41,212 nt of DNA, taken from positions 1 to 41,212 of the IMG/VR virus record IMGVR_UViG_3300013130_001214, one strand, 5' to 3'. The notes below the pieces were generated by a model. It was given only the letters and a program-made list of their open reading frames with translations, did not search any database and was not told the DNA's origin. The stretch comes from a virus. This document shows, in pieces, positions 16,372 to 24,480 of this stretch; within the stretch, counting starts at the first letter, position 1; the number at the start of each line of letters is the position of its first letter. The translations under genes and the position numbers were made by a program.

Positions 16372-16564
16372 AACTATCTTATGTAATAGTTGTGGACTAA
16401 GCGGTCAATCTTATGAGGTTCATAATTATAAGGAGAAAGACAAGGTAAAGATAGAGTGTTTATATTGGAACTCTAGAACAAATAAGTTTTGTGGAAGATT
16501 ATTTGATTCTGAAGCAGAGTTTCTATTACATGCTAGAAGGGACCATGCCAGAGATAGATGTTAA
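16349..16564 (+). CDS. Zinc-finger protein, 71 aa
   Basis: The 71 residues carry a CNSCG pair near the N-terminus, IECLYW and FCGRLF in the middle, and a C2H2-like end FCGRLFDSEAEFLLHARRDH with His residues spaced as in classical fingers. It should bind one or two zinc ions and is probably a DNA-binding regulator, as C2H2 fingers are common in archaeal viruses. The start ATG 16349 overlaps the MazG-like gene and the stop TAA shares its last base with the next ATG (TAATG). Confidence 0.65.
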   Translation: MADQKKNKTILCNSCGLSGQSYEVHNYKEKDKVKIECLYWNSRTNKFCGRLFDSEAEFLLHARRDHARDRC

Positions 16565-16785
16565 TGAGCCACGCTCAAATTTGTCCAGTGTATAATGGAA
16601 GAGGATGGTTACCAGGAGAAGTTGTGACCACTGATATAAATAGGGTGGTATGTTATGGATGCCAATGAAGTGGATGGGTAATAGTGCAAGATAATGAAGA
16701 TTATCTACCAACATTACGTCGGAGAAATATTTTTAATAAAGAAGAATATTGGAGTTATTGTTTATTGGTGAGTAAACATCAATGA
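16564..16785 (+). pseudogene. DnaJ-type zinc-finger gene interrupted by in-frame TGA
   Basis: Reading from ATG 16564 gives 34 residues ending VVCYGCQ and then TGA 16666-16668. The same frame goes on with SGWVIV and stays open to TGA 16783-16785, which overlaps the next start as ATGA. Both ends of the longer frame (TAATG in, ATGA out) match the packing of the other genes, so the 73-codon frame is the ancestral gene. The pattern CPVYNGRGW ... CYGCQ-stop-SGW fits the CPxCxGxGW repeats of DnaJ-like zinc fingers if TGA replaces a Gly codon (GGA) and Tyr replaces a Cys (TGT to TAT). Two losses at conserved sites point to decay; a sequencing error or read-through is possible. Confidence 0.6.
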
Positions 16786-17072
16786 TATTTTTCAATATTA
16801 AGAAAGTAAGAGATTTTTTAATGAATAATGAATATGTATATACTATTAGAGATCATATACTAAAGAAGAATGATATTGCCGTAACTGGAAATCGTAGAAA
16901 TCTCAAGAAGTTATGTGACGTTAAAATAGAGTTTGTTGGTTTCGTAGCTTCTCCAGATGACCTGACATCCTATACACACATGTCTGGATTCATCAATTCA
17001 TTAGATTGGTATTATTTAGCACGTGAGATGTGCAAGGGCACAATGATATTATATAAGGTGATTAAATGTTAG
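16782..17072 (+). CDS. Small protein, possibly ASCH/PUA-like, 96 aa
   Basis: The product starts MIFFNIKKVRDFLMNNEYVYTIR, followed by DIAVTGNRRNLKKL, VKIEFVGFV and a C-terminal helix ending in a strand (TMILYKVIKC). This order, with the phrase VYTIR then a strand and a basic turn, resembles small archaeal ASCH/PUA-like proteins thought to bind RNA or modified nucleotides. The resemblance is by eye and modest. The start overlaps the previous frame (ATGA) and GGTGA lies upstream; the end overlaps the FkbM gene by seven bases. Confidence 0.5.
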   Translation: MIFFNIKKVRDFLMNNEYVYTIRDHILKKNDIAVTGNRRNLKKLCDVKIEFVGFVASPDDLTSYTHMSGFINSLDWYYLAREMCKGTMILYKVIKC

Positions 17073-17746
17073 GAACATATATTTGGAATGATATGAAAAT
17101 AACACATAGAGCCCATTCTTTCTGGGATCAAATGGTAATGACTGAAGTGTTTTTTAAAAATGTATATGATGGGTATAAGAAAACTATAGATCCAAAGATA
17201 ATAATTGATATAGGGGCCAATATTGGATGCTTTTCTCTTAGGGCATCATATGATCATAAGGACGCTAAGATATATGCGTGGGAACCATTTCAAGAAAACT
17301 TTAACTTATTACAGATTAACATTAATAATAATAATCTGTTAAAGAGAATAAAAATATTTGAGTTTGCAGTGGGGGCAGAGAACTTAGTTACTATGCTTAA
17401 AGTAGATACTAATGTATTCAACTCTGGTGGAGGACATTTAATAACTAATGAAGAGAAACAATCTGCCATATCACATGTTACACCAGTTGGAGTTATGGAT
17501 TTTGAGAGTGTACTTAACATTACCAGACATGATGATATTGATTTGGTTAAAATGAATATTGAAGGAGGAGAATACCATCTATTGTTAGATAATCCTTCAG
17601 AAGTGATCAAGAGGGTCAAAGTATATGTTGGAGAAAGTCATGATAAGAATAAGGATGAAAAAATGTTTAAAAGAATGGAAGAAGATGGATATGTTGTATC
17701 TAATGAAGGACAAATATTTCTTTTTAAGAGGAGGGATATAGTATAG
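17066..17746 (+). CDS. FkbM-family SAM-dependent methyltransferase
   Basis: The 226-residue protein has the Rossmann SAM-binding motif IIIDIGANIGCFSLRA (about residues 47-62), the acidic end of strand two IYAWEPFQENF, and the FkbM signature IDLVKMNIEGGEYHLL near residue 155. FkbM enzymes O-methylate hydroxyls, often of sugars or polyketides, and are frequent in viral glycan clusters. GGTGATTAA lies just before the ATG. It sits about 5 kb before the sugar cassette and could cap glycans built there, though the substrate is unknown. Confidence 0.85.
   Translation: MLGTYIWNDMKITHRAHSFWDQMVMTEVFFKNVYDGYKKTIDPKIIIDIGANIGCFSLRASYDHKDAKIYAWEPFQENFNLLQININNNNLLKRIKIFEFAVGAENLVTMLKVDTNVFNSGGGHLITNEEKQSAISHVTPVGVMDFESVLNITRHDDIDLVKMNIEGGEYHLLLDNPSEVIKRVKVYVGESHDKNKDEKMFKRMEEDGYVVSNEGQIFLFKRRDIV
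17730..17734 (+). promoter_or_regulatory. Shine-Dalgarno GGAGG that points to an ATA start at 17743
   Basis: AAGAGGAGGGATATAGT ends the FkbM gene. The GGAGG core is eight bases before ATA 17743, the same spacing as in front of ATG 32993. No ATG, GTG or TTG exists in the phosphatase frame until 17887. Confidence 0.5.
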
Positions 17747-18102
17747 TTTATTGGATTACTAGAACGCTTGGGACAAAGGCAGCTGAAGAAGAACTTAATC
17801 CAGAGGAATTTGGTTCTATTATTCTAGATGTTAGGAATCTTATAGATGGCATTAATTCAGATGAGACTACTCTTATTCAAGCAGTAATGAAAACATTTAA
17901 AGTTCTATCGCTCAGGGAAGGAAAAGTAATATTGCAATGTCAAGCTGGATTGTCCAGATCAAATGCTATTGCAGTAGCCATACTTGCAAGTGGTACACAA
18001 ATGGATTGGGAAGACGCTCTAGAGTTAGTAAAGAAGAAGTGTCCTATAGCACAGATTAATCAGGAATTGCTTGATCAACTTAAGAAGATATATCAGGTGT
18101 AA
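17743..18102 (+). CDS. Dual-specificity (tyrosine) phosphatase, non-canonical ATA start
   Basis: The signature CQAGLSRSNAIAVA fits C-x5-R-S of dual-specificity phosphatases; the His usually before the Cys is Gln. The first standard start in frame is ATG 17887, but the frame is open from 17728 and its upstream codons encode YWITRTLGTKAAEEEL and IILDVRNLIDGIN, matching the opening strand-loop-helix of the family. I therefore extend the gene to ATA 17743, eight bases after a strong GGAGG, giving 119 residues. ATA may be a weak natural start or a mutated ATG. The enzyme could dephosphorylate host proteins or RNA ends. It overlaps the FkbM stop by four bases. Confidence 0.7.
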   Translation: MVYWITRTLGTKAAEEELNPEEFGSIILDVRNLIDGINSDETTLIQAVMKTFKVLSLREGKVILQCQAGLSRSNAIAVAILASGTQMDWEDALELVKKKCPIAQINQELLDQLKKIYQV

Positions 18103-18104
18103 AA

Positions 18105-18545
18105 ATGGAAGATACCGATTTAGTTAAGATAGCTATATCAAACATTGATAAGGCATATAAGTTTCATGGAGAAGGCAGGGTTGGAACTGCTATATTGATG
18201 AAAGATGGTAATATAGTAACTGGATTTAATATAGAAAATAGAGCTCAGAAGGCGTATCATGCTGAAGAAGTTGCTATTATATGTGCGATTAAGCTTGGTT
18301 ATGCTCCAGAAGATTTTATATCTATAGCTATAGCATATAATTTCTCAGGCAACTTCCCAGGATGTGCAAGCTGTAGGCAAATGTTATGGGAATACACTAA
18401 CCCAGAATTAAGTGTTATAACCTATAGCGTTATAGATGGTAAAGGAAGCAAGTTTATGTTGAAGGATCTGTATCCATTTCCATATCCAAGTATGGTGATA
18501 AAGGATGAACAGGAGAAAAAGGGAGAATCTAATATTGTTAAGTAA
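18105..18545 (+). CDS. Cytidine deaminase-like zinc enzyme
   Basis: The 146-residue product has the deaminase zinc motifs HAEEVAI (about residues 50-56) and PGCASCRQMLWE (about 85-96), equivalent to H-A-E and P-C-x2-C, here with Gly between Pro and Cys. The size and the ending CRQMLWEYTNPE fit the tetrameric cytidine deaminase (Cdd) group more than dCMP deaminase. It would convert (deoxy)cytidine to (deoxy)uridine, feeding pyrimidine supply alongside NrdD and the MazG-like enzyme. The C-terminal tail overlaps the next small zinc gene by 11 bases. Confidence 0.85.
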   Translation: MEDTDLVKIAISNIDKAYKFHGEGRVGTAILMKDGNIVTGFNIENRAQKAYHAEEVAIICAIKLGYAPEDFISIAIAYNFSGNFPGCASCRQMLWEYTNPELSVITYSVIDGKGSKFMLKDLYPFPYPSMVIKDEQEKKGESNIVK

Positions 18546-18636
18546 GTATACTTGTTCACAATGCACAACCGAGGATTATAGGATGTGCAGTAACTGTGAA
18601 TATTATAAAGCGATAATGGAGTTAATAGAAGAATGA
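18535..18636 (+). CDS. Zinc-ribbon micro-protein, 33 aa
   Basis: TTG 18535 to TGA 18634-18636 encodes 33 residues with two C-x2-C pairs (TCSQC and MCSNC) twelve residues apart, a complete small zinc ribbon. GGGAG lies about nine bases before the TTG, and the stop overlaps the next ATG (ATGA). These features support a real gene too short for usual gene finders. Function is unknown; it may be an adaptor or a transcription-factor-like ribbon. Confidence 0.55.
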   Translation: MLSKYTCSQCTTEDYRMCSNCEYYKAIMELIEE

Positions 18637-19775
18637 CAGTAAGTAAAGAAGAGTTAGAAGATATGTATATTGTTCAGAAGATGAGTATTAGAAATATAGC
18701 TAAGAGCCTTAAACTTACAAGGGGACAAATTGAGGGTTTAATTGAACATTATGGTATAGAAACTAGGAGTGTCTCTGAAGCGCAGAAGATAAGAGCTGAG
18801 AAGGTAAGAGCTGAAAAAGCAGAGTTAGCAAAGATCAAGATAAAGAATATTGTTGGCAACGGGATACAAACTAATTTTGTGCCAGTTAAGAGACATAATC
18901 TGCTTGTTCCTCTAGCACTTAATTCTAGCGATAAAGATTCTGTGGTTACAATAGTTATTTCAGACCTACATATTGGAGACGCTAATCATTTGCCACAATC
19001 ATACTGGTCGTGTATATCTAATGCTGTAGAAATACTTAGGATCATTAATGAGCACTATAATATTAAGAAAGTTAACCTAGTGCTTAATGGAGACATTGTA
19101 TCTGGAAGGGATGTATTCAGGTATCAAGAATTTATGAATCTAGTGCAACGTGGTCATTGGCAAATATTTCTAGCTGAGATAATTCTAAAGGACACTATTA
19201 GGAGATTCTCAGAAATACATAATATAGATGATATGTTATTTCTAAAGGGCACACATGATACGGCGGCCTATAACTTTGTGCTGTACCTAAAAAGAATGTT
19301 TGCTAATAATACAAAGTATATGAGTCAAGGAGGCTTATTTGATATAGGGGATCCACTTGGACATTACAATGTACTGTTTTCACATGGATATGGCTGGTCT
19401 GATACTGCTCCAATATCTGGTCCAATGCTTAGAGATATGTTGAAGGCTTTGTGTACTTATAGAGAGAATGGAATTATAGTTGATAGAGTATGCACTTCTC
19501 ATAGTCATTGGATATCCTCTAATTTGGAGTATGGTAAACTATTCTGGGATGTAACTGGAGGATTCCAGAAGTGGGAGCTAACTATTGCTCAGCGTCCATG
19601 TGGAATCATAATATACTTGTTCAACAATAATGAAGTAGTGTCTATTCCAATTAGACCAGATAGAGCTATAGAGGACGAAGAAAAATCAGATCCAGGTCTT
19701 GAGTACAAGAATTTAGTGTATTATGGAGATTACCTTCTTAAGCACTTAAAGGAAATAGAGAATATAGAAGGATAA
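18633..19775 (+). CDS. Calcineurin-like metallophosphoesterase with N-terminal HTH
   Basis: Metal motifs appear in order: SDLHIGDAN (D-x-H), LNGDIVSGRD (G-D), LKGTHD (normally GNHD), FSHGYG and SHSHW (normally GHTH). An N-terminal helix-turn-helix (VQKMSIRNIAKSLKLTRGQI, residues about 14-33) with a coiled Ala/Glu/Lys linker precedes the catalytic domain. The 380-residue layout resembles phage and plasmid Mre11/SbcD-like or nucleic-acid phosphoesterases. The HTH suggests it acts on DNA. It probably hydrolyses phosphodiesters with two Mn ions; Asn to Thr in the GNHD motif could affect activity. Confidence 0.8.
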   Translation: MTVSKEELEDMYIVQKMSIRNIAKSLKLTRGQIEGLIEHYGIETRSVSEAQKIRAEKVRAEKAELAKIKIKNIVGNGIQTNFVPVKRHNLLVPLALNSSDKDSVVTIVISDLHIGDANHLPQSYWSCISNAVEILRIINEHYNIKKVNLVLNGDIVSGRDVFRYQEFMNLVQRGHWQIFLAEIILKDTIRRFSEIHNIDDMLFLKGTHDTAAYNFVLYLKRMFANNTKYMSQGGLFDIGDPLGHYNVLFSHGYGWSDTAPISGPMLRDMLKALCTYRENGIIVDRVCTSHSHWISSNLEYGKLFWDVTGGFQKWELTIAQRPCGIIIYLFNNNEVVSIPIRPDRAIEDEEKSDPGLEYKNLVYYGDYLLKHLKEIENIEG

Positions 19776-19779
19776 GTAT

Positions 19780-20253
19780 ATGTCAGAAAAGAAGTTATCT
19801 ATTTTATGGCATTCTCCATATGATAAAGGAGTATTGGTTGGACTGTTACTTGGTGAGGGTAATGTATCTATTACATCACAAGGTAGAGGATGGTATACTC
19901 CAAGAATAACAATATGTAACACAGAAATAGAAATTATTAATTTAGCATCAAAAATTTTGAATAGAGCTGGTATAAGATATAGTTTTAGATGTATAGATTA
20001 CAGAAATAAATTAGGAAATAAACCATTATATAGAATAGATATTAAAGGCATTAAATCTGTATTGCCACTGTTAGAAACTCTAAGAGCTTCTCTAGTAGGA
20101 AGAAAAGAAAGATTAAATGATTTAGTAATAGAATTTAGTAGGAGCAGAATAAACCATATGTTAAAACCATATAATAAAAGAGAATTTGACATAATAAAAG
20201 AAATTAGGAGTTTAAATCCCAGAGGAGTAAATATAAAGGAGGGATGCCAATGA
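19780..20253 (+). CDS. LAGLIDADG homing endonuclease fused to a copied glycosyltransferase N-terminus
   Basis: The 157-residue product contains one LAGLIDADG motif (VLVGLLLGEGN, residues about 18-28), so it would act as a homodimer, and a C-terminal helix-turn-helix-like tail (NKREFDIIKEIRSLNPRGVN). Its first residues, KLSILWHS, are identical to the start of the next glycosyltransferase gene, while the codons differ at five of 24 bases, all synonymous. The endonuclease thus appears to have inserted just after the first codons of the transferase and to be translated from the old start signals, with the transferase start rebuilt downstream. Its stop overlaps the new ATG 20250. Confidence 0.8.
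   Translation: MSEKKLSILWHSPYDKGVLVGLLLGEGNVSITSQGRGWYTPRITICNTEIEIINLASKILNRAGIRYSFRCIDYRNKLGNKPLYRIDIKGIKSVLPLLETLRASLVGRKERLNDLVIEFSRSRINHMLKPYNKREFDIIKEIRSLNPRGVNIKEGCQ
20236..20243 (+). promoter_or_regulatory. Shine-Dalgarno for the glycosyltransferase start at 20250
   Basis: AAGGAGGG lies six bases before ATG 20250. It fixes this ATG as the true start of the transferase even though the first 17 codons are out of frame with the remainder. Confidence 0.6.
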
Positions 20254-22482
20254 GCACAAACTCTCATAAGTTATCAATACTATGGCACTCAGTTCGCCCC
20301 ATTTATAAGATGTTATGATGAAGAGACAGAGGTGCTAACGGAGAATGGATGGAAGAAGATCAAAGATGTCTTTATGGAAGAAAAGGTTCTTACCTACAAT
20401 AATGAAGATGAAACATTAGAGTATCAATTGCCAATCAATAAATTTGATTACCCATGCCAAGGATTTATGTATAGGCAAAAATCTAAATTCATTGATCTGC
20501 TAGTTACTCCTAATCATCAAATGCTAGTGCTAAGAAGGCAGAGAGATAACTCATGGAAACTAAAGAAGGTTGAGGCAAGAGACATCTTGAATAAGAGGGT
20601 TAAATACCTTAAAACTGGCAAGTGGCTAAACGGATATTCTCCAGAGAAAGTCGGTATCGAATATGGTAATGATGTTCAGTTTTCTAAGAGCGTGGACTTC
20701 AAGGATTTCTGCAAGTTTATGGGGTATTATCTATCAGAAGGATATGTTGATCATACTCCAATTAATGGGAACTACACTGTTGCCATATGTCAGAATGAAA
20801 CTAAGTTATATGAGATGGCGGAATCATTAAAGAAGATGACTGATAACAAAGTTTACTTTGTTGATAATAGAAAGGCATGTGTTAGGGACAAGGACCTATG
20901 GAAATACCTTAAGCAATTTGGCTATGCCTGGGAGAAACATGTTCCAGATATAATTAAGCAAGCTGATGTAGATTGCATAAAGATATTTTTGAATGCGTAT
21001 ATTGAGGGAGATGGAGGATTTAATGGCGATTCTCCATATATTCTTACTACTTCAATAAGGATGAGAGATGATATTCAAGAGATGGCTATAAAGGCTGGAT
21101 ATGATTCTGATTATTATGTTAATACTCTTAAAGGAAGAGAAGGAAATCTAGGAGTATCAAACTATGATTTGTGGAGAATAACTTTAAGCAAAGGCATTCC
21201 AAGAATAGTTAATAAAGAAAAGAAAACAGATTCCATAGTAAGTTTTGATGGGATGGTATATTGTCTAGAAGTTCCTAATCATAACTTAGTTATTAGGAGA
21301 CGTGGGAAATCTGTTATATGCGGTAATAGTGGCTATGGCAAGACTACTATGCATATATTATCAAGGCTTAAGAAATATGGTTATGGCGTAATATGTTCTG
21401 CATACTATGGAGTGGAACCAGGTGGCTCACTTATATATGAAGGATTTCCAGTGTTATCAAGTAAAGAAGGTCCATTCGGTATTAGTTCAGCAGCAAAGTT
21501 TAGTAAGCAATTCAACATTGACGTAGGAATACTCTTTACAGATTTTTGGGCATTTAGTGATTTTCCAAAAGTCATACCGAATGCTACTCTCTATGGTCCA
21601 ATGGACCATGTGAATTATTGTGAAGAAATATTGAATTTCACCAAAATGTATTATAAGATTATAGGACTGTGTAAATGGCAACAGAAGGAATTGCAGAAGG
21701 TTGGAATAAAATCAGATTACATTTATCATGGAGTAGACACTAAATTGTACGCTCCAACAATAGATAAAATTGAGATAAAAAAGAAATATAATATTCCAGA
21801 AGATGCCTTTGTAATAGGCACGGTTGCAGCTAACTCAGATAAGGAAGATAGGAAGTCACATGGAAGGTCAATGAAGGCGGTTAGGCACTTCTTAGACTCT
21901 AACCCAGATGTAAAGGAGAAGGATATAGTCTGGATATATCATACTGTACCCAATGATCCAAGGGGAATGCCACTTAGCTCAATATGCCACAAGTTCAAGC
22001 TTGACTCCATAATTAGGTTCATGAATCCAGCTATAGCCGATACAATGATTCCAGAAGAACAGTTAGCAGAACTTATGAGCATATTTGATGTTCACCTACT
22101 ATGTAGCAAGAGAGAAGGATTTGGAATGCCCATACTTGAAACAATGAGTTGTTCGGTTCCGAACATATGCCATAATTTCTCTAGCATGACAGAGCTAGTT
22201 CAGGGCAGAGGATGGTTATGTAAGAGTCTTGGAACTGATCTTAACTTAGAAACTACTCCAATAAATGCTGAAACTGCTTCTCCAGATGTATATAGTATTG
22301 CTGATTGTATTAAAGATGCTTATTTTGATGAAAATAAGAGAATAGGATTTGGAATGAAATCTAGAGAATTTGCTAAACAATATGATTGGGATATATTAGT
22401 AAAGGATCAGTGGGTGCCATTATTAGAAGATATTATAGAAGATTTAGGACCAAAATCATTAGATAAGAGGATGATACTTTAA
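20250..22482 (+). CDS. GT4-type glycosyltransferase with intein and +1 frameshift near the start
   Basis: ATG 20250 opens KLSILWHSVRP and then meets TGA within 23 codons, while the body continues in the +1 frame as PFIR, intein, SGYGKTTMHIL. Removing one C from the CCCC run at 20297-20300 restores WHSVRPFIR-SGYG, the normal GT-B N-terminal loop (W-H-S ... T/S-G-Y-G). The downstream 385 residues include HGVDTKLYAP, a nucleotide-sugar-binding REGFGMPILETMSC (E-x7-E) and a C-terminal helix, as in family GT4 retaining transferases. It would add sugars in the viral glycan pathway. The frameshift may be a sequencing error, a real mutation or +1 recoding on CCC-A; the coding quality afterwards suggests it is still selected. 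Confidence 0.75.
20311..21327 (+). mobile_element. Intein with LAGLIDADG endonuclease in the GT4 transferase
   Basis: The 339-residue insertion runs from Cys1 (CYDEETEVLTENGW) to CGN directly before extein Ser (SGYG). Block B is DLLVTPNHQML; endonuclease motifs are FMGYYLSEGY and NAYIEGDGGF; the C-terminal blocks are VYCLEVPNHNLVIRRRGK and VICGN. The penultimate residue is Gly instead of the usual His. It closely resembles NrdD inteins 2 and 5 along its whole length. Confidence 0.92.
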
Positions 22483-23315
22483 TGAAAGTAATGATTGGTA
22501 CAATGGTTAAGAACTCCGCTATGTTTCTTCCATCTTATTTTAATCTATTGCGATCTTTAACTTATCCAAAGAATAATATAAGAATAGTATTCATATATGG
22601 AAATTCTTCTGATAGAACATTAGAAATAATAAAAGAAGAAGAAGCCAAAGGTGATTTAGATATTTGTATATATTCTGAACAGAATGATCAGAATCTTAGA
22701 GTTGGTGGTGCTCAATTAGCTGCAAGTGCTTATAATGATTTTCAAAATGCAATGAAAGAAGATGAAGATTATTTTCTATTATTAGATTCTGATATTAAAG
22801 GAGCGCCAAGTAATTTAATAGAAGAACTTATTGCTGTAAATGCGGATATAGTTGCTCCATATCCCTGGTCTGAGGAACATAGACATTTTTATGATAATTG
22901 GATATTTAGAATTAATAACATAAGGTTCAGTCCAACTCATCCACCAGGAGAAGGATTAAAGTATCCAATAATAGTTGATTCTGTCGGGACATGTTTCTTA
23001 GCTAAGTCACATGTGTTTAAAGGAGTACAAATAGTTAATCCATATCCAAATTTACAATTCTGTAATAAGGCAAGAGAAATGAATTATATGGTTATTGCGT
23101 GTCCATATTTAGAAATTATACATATAGATATTGAAAAATTAGATCCTCCAATAATTCATAATCCACTTCCACAAGAATATGGATTCTATCCAAAAAATGG
23201 ATTTTTAGATAGTAGTAATTATCAACCCAGACGATTTATTCCAATTTCTAAAGAATTAATAAAAGAACAGGAGAAAGATTTTATGAACAATATTATGAGA
23301 GGAGAATGTAAATGA
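22482..23315 (+). CDS. GT-A glycosyltransferase (Anp1/GT2-like)
   Basis: The 277-residue product has a GT-A nucleotide-binding start (KVMIGTMVKNSAMFLPSYF), IVFIYGNSSDRTLEII for the diphosphate-side strand, and a D-x-D motif in YFLLLDSDIKGAP. A later DSVGTCFLAKSHVFKG and a His-rich EIIHIDIEKL are typical of Anp1/GT2-like acceptor sites. It has no membrane segment and so would act in the cytoplasm. It overlaps the stop of the preceding transferase by one base. From here to about 32.2 kb base composition looks more A/T-rich than upstream, perhaps a cassette gained as a block. Confidence 0.75.
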   Translation: MKVMIGTMVKNSAMFLPSYFNLLRSLTYPKNNIRIVFIYGNSSDRTLEIIKEEEAKGDLDICIYSEQNDQNLRVGGAQLAASAYNDFQNAMKEDEDYFLLLDSDIKGAPSNLIEELIAVNADIVAPYPWSEEHRHFYDNWIFRINNIRFSPTHPPGEGLKYPIIVDSVGTCFLAKSHVFKGVQIVNPYPNLQFCNKAREMNYMVIACPYLEIIHIDIEKLDPPIIHNPLPQEYGFYPKNGFLDSSNYQPRRFIPISKELIKEQEKDFMNNIMRGECK

Positions 23316-24478
23316 TACCAGATGAAATAGATTTCTTAATGAGAAGAGGAGATCATCCAAATGCAGAACTTAATACTATTGAAAAACAATTGGCTGAAAA
23401 AGCTTTTATGATGGTAAATACTTTACCGCAATTCGCAGAACTTGGATATAAAAGAACTTATAATTTTATGCATTTATTAACATTTTATGAATCAACAAAT
23501 CCATATATTATAAAATTAATGAATAAGTTAGAACCATATCCATGGTATATAGAAATGGAAATGACTCAGGGAATATGTCCATTAAGATGTAAAATGTGTG
23601 AATTAACATATTGGAATGAAGAGAAAATACAACTTACATTTGATAAATTTAAATATGTTATGGATCAATTTCCAGATCTTAAGTGGGCTGGAAATAATGC
23701 TCTTGGAGATCCATTTACTAATCCAGATTGCTGGAAGATATGGAAATACTTAGATGATAAGGATGTATGTCAAGAAATATATTTAACATGTTATTCATTA
23801 AATGAAGAAGATATGAAGAGATTTTTAGAGCTTAAAGGATTAGTATTTTTTAAAATATCATTTGATGCTGCTACTAAAGAAACATATGAAAAGATCAGAG
23901 TAAATTCTTCATTCGATAAAGTTATAAGAAATATAAAAAGATTTGATTATGAAAAAAGAAAACTTGGAAGATATTTTCCAGAGATACAGTTCCATTATAT
24001 AATAATGAAATCTAATATTGATGAAGCTGTAAAGTTTGTTGATTTTGTAGATTCTTTAGATGTTGATTGTAAAAGTATATGTTATTCTAGATTATTACAT
24101 AATTTCAAAGAAATAAATGATGAGTTCACAAATATTCCACAATCACTAGTAAAAGAAATAATAGCCAGAGGAAAAAGCAAAGGAATTAAAATTAATTTTT
24201 CATTGGATATAGAACCAACTAGACCAGCTAAAGATTGTTTAGCTTGGATGATGCCATATATATTTCCAGATGGTACTGTAATATCGTGTTGTTGTATGAA
24301 TGAACAGAATAGAAGAGACTGGCAAAGAGAAACTTCTATGGGCAATGTATTTAATACTCCATTTAGGAATATTTGGTATGGTGAAAAATATACAAAACTT
24401 AGACATTTATTATATGAAGATAAGCCCCTTGAAGCTCATCCAGTTTGTAATATTTGCAATATATATAAGGTGAAATAA
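23312..24478 (+). CDS. Radical SAM enzyme with C-terminal SPASM-like domain
   Basis: CPLRCKMCELTYW (residues about 90-102) is the C-x3-C-x2-C [4Fe-4S]/SAM motif. A Cys-rich C-terminus (ISCCCMNEQNRRDW, then HPVCNICNIYK) resembles a SPASM domain that holds extra clusters. The 388 residues fit the radical SAM/SPASM family that modifies peptides or sugars. ATG 23312 overlaps the previous stop (ATGA). The sugar-gene neighbours suggest a carbohydrate substrate, such as epimerisation or deoxygenation, but a peptide target cannot be excluded. Confidence 0.85.
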   Translation: MIPDEIDFLMRRGDHPNAELNTIEKQLAEKAFMMVNTLPQFAELGYKRTYNFMHLLTFYESTNPYIIKLMNKLEPYPWYIEMEMTQGICPLRCKMCELTYWNEEKIQLTFDKFKYVMDQFPDLKWAGNNALGDPFTNPDCWKIWKYLDDKDVCQEIYLTCYSLNEEDMKRFLELKGLVFFKISFDAATKETYEKIRVNSSFDKVIRNIKRFDYEKRKLGRYFPEIQFHYIIMKSNIDEAVKFVDFVDSLDVDCKSICYSRLLHNFKEINDEFTNIPQSLVKEIIARGKSKGIKINFSLDIEPTRPAKDCLAWMMPYIFPDGTVISCCCMNEQNRRDWQRETSMGNVFNTPFRNIWYGEKYTKLRHLLYEDKPLEAHPVCNICNIYKVK

Positions 24479-24480
24479 AA

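Noticed and set aside
16666-16668. TGA read as selenocysteine
   Set aside because: The position fits Gly in the CxxCxGxGW pattern, not Cys, and one of the paired Cys is also lost, which favours decay. No SECIS-like hairpin was evident to me.
19780-20310. Group I intron with the LAGLIDADG gene fused to its 5' exon
   Set aside because: After an intron the transferase should resume at APFI/PFIR, but a full new start with a Shine-Dalgarno and another KLSILWHS is present instead.
21921-21930. GGATATAGTC resembling the 3' core of group I introns
   Set aside because: It falls inside a clean coding stretch of the GT4 enzyme (KEKDIVWIYH) and has no accompanying structure or endonuclease.
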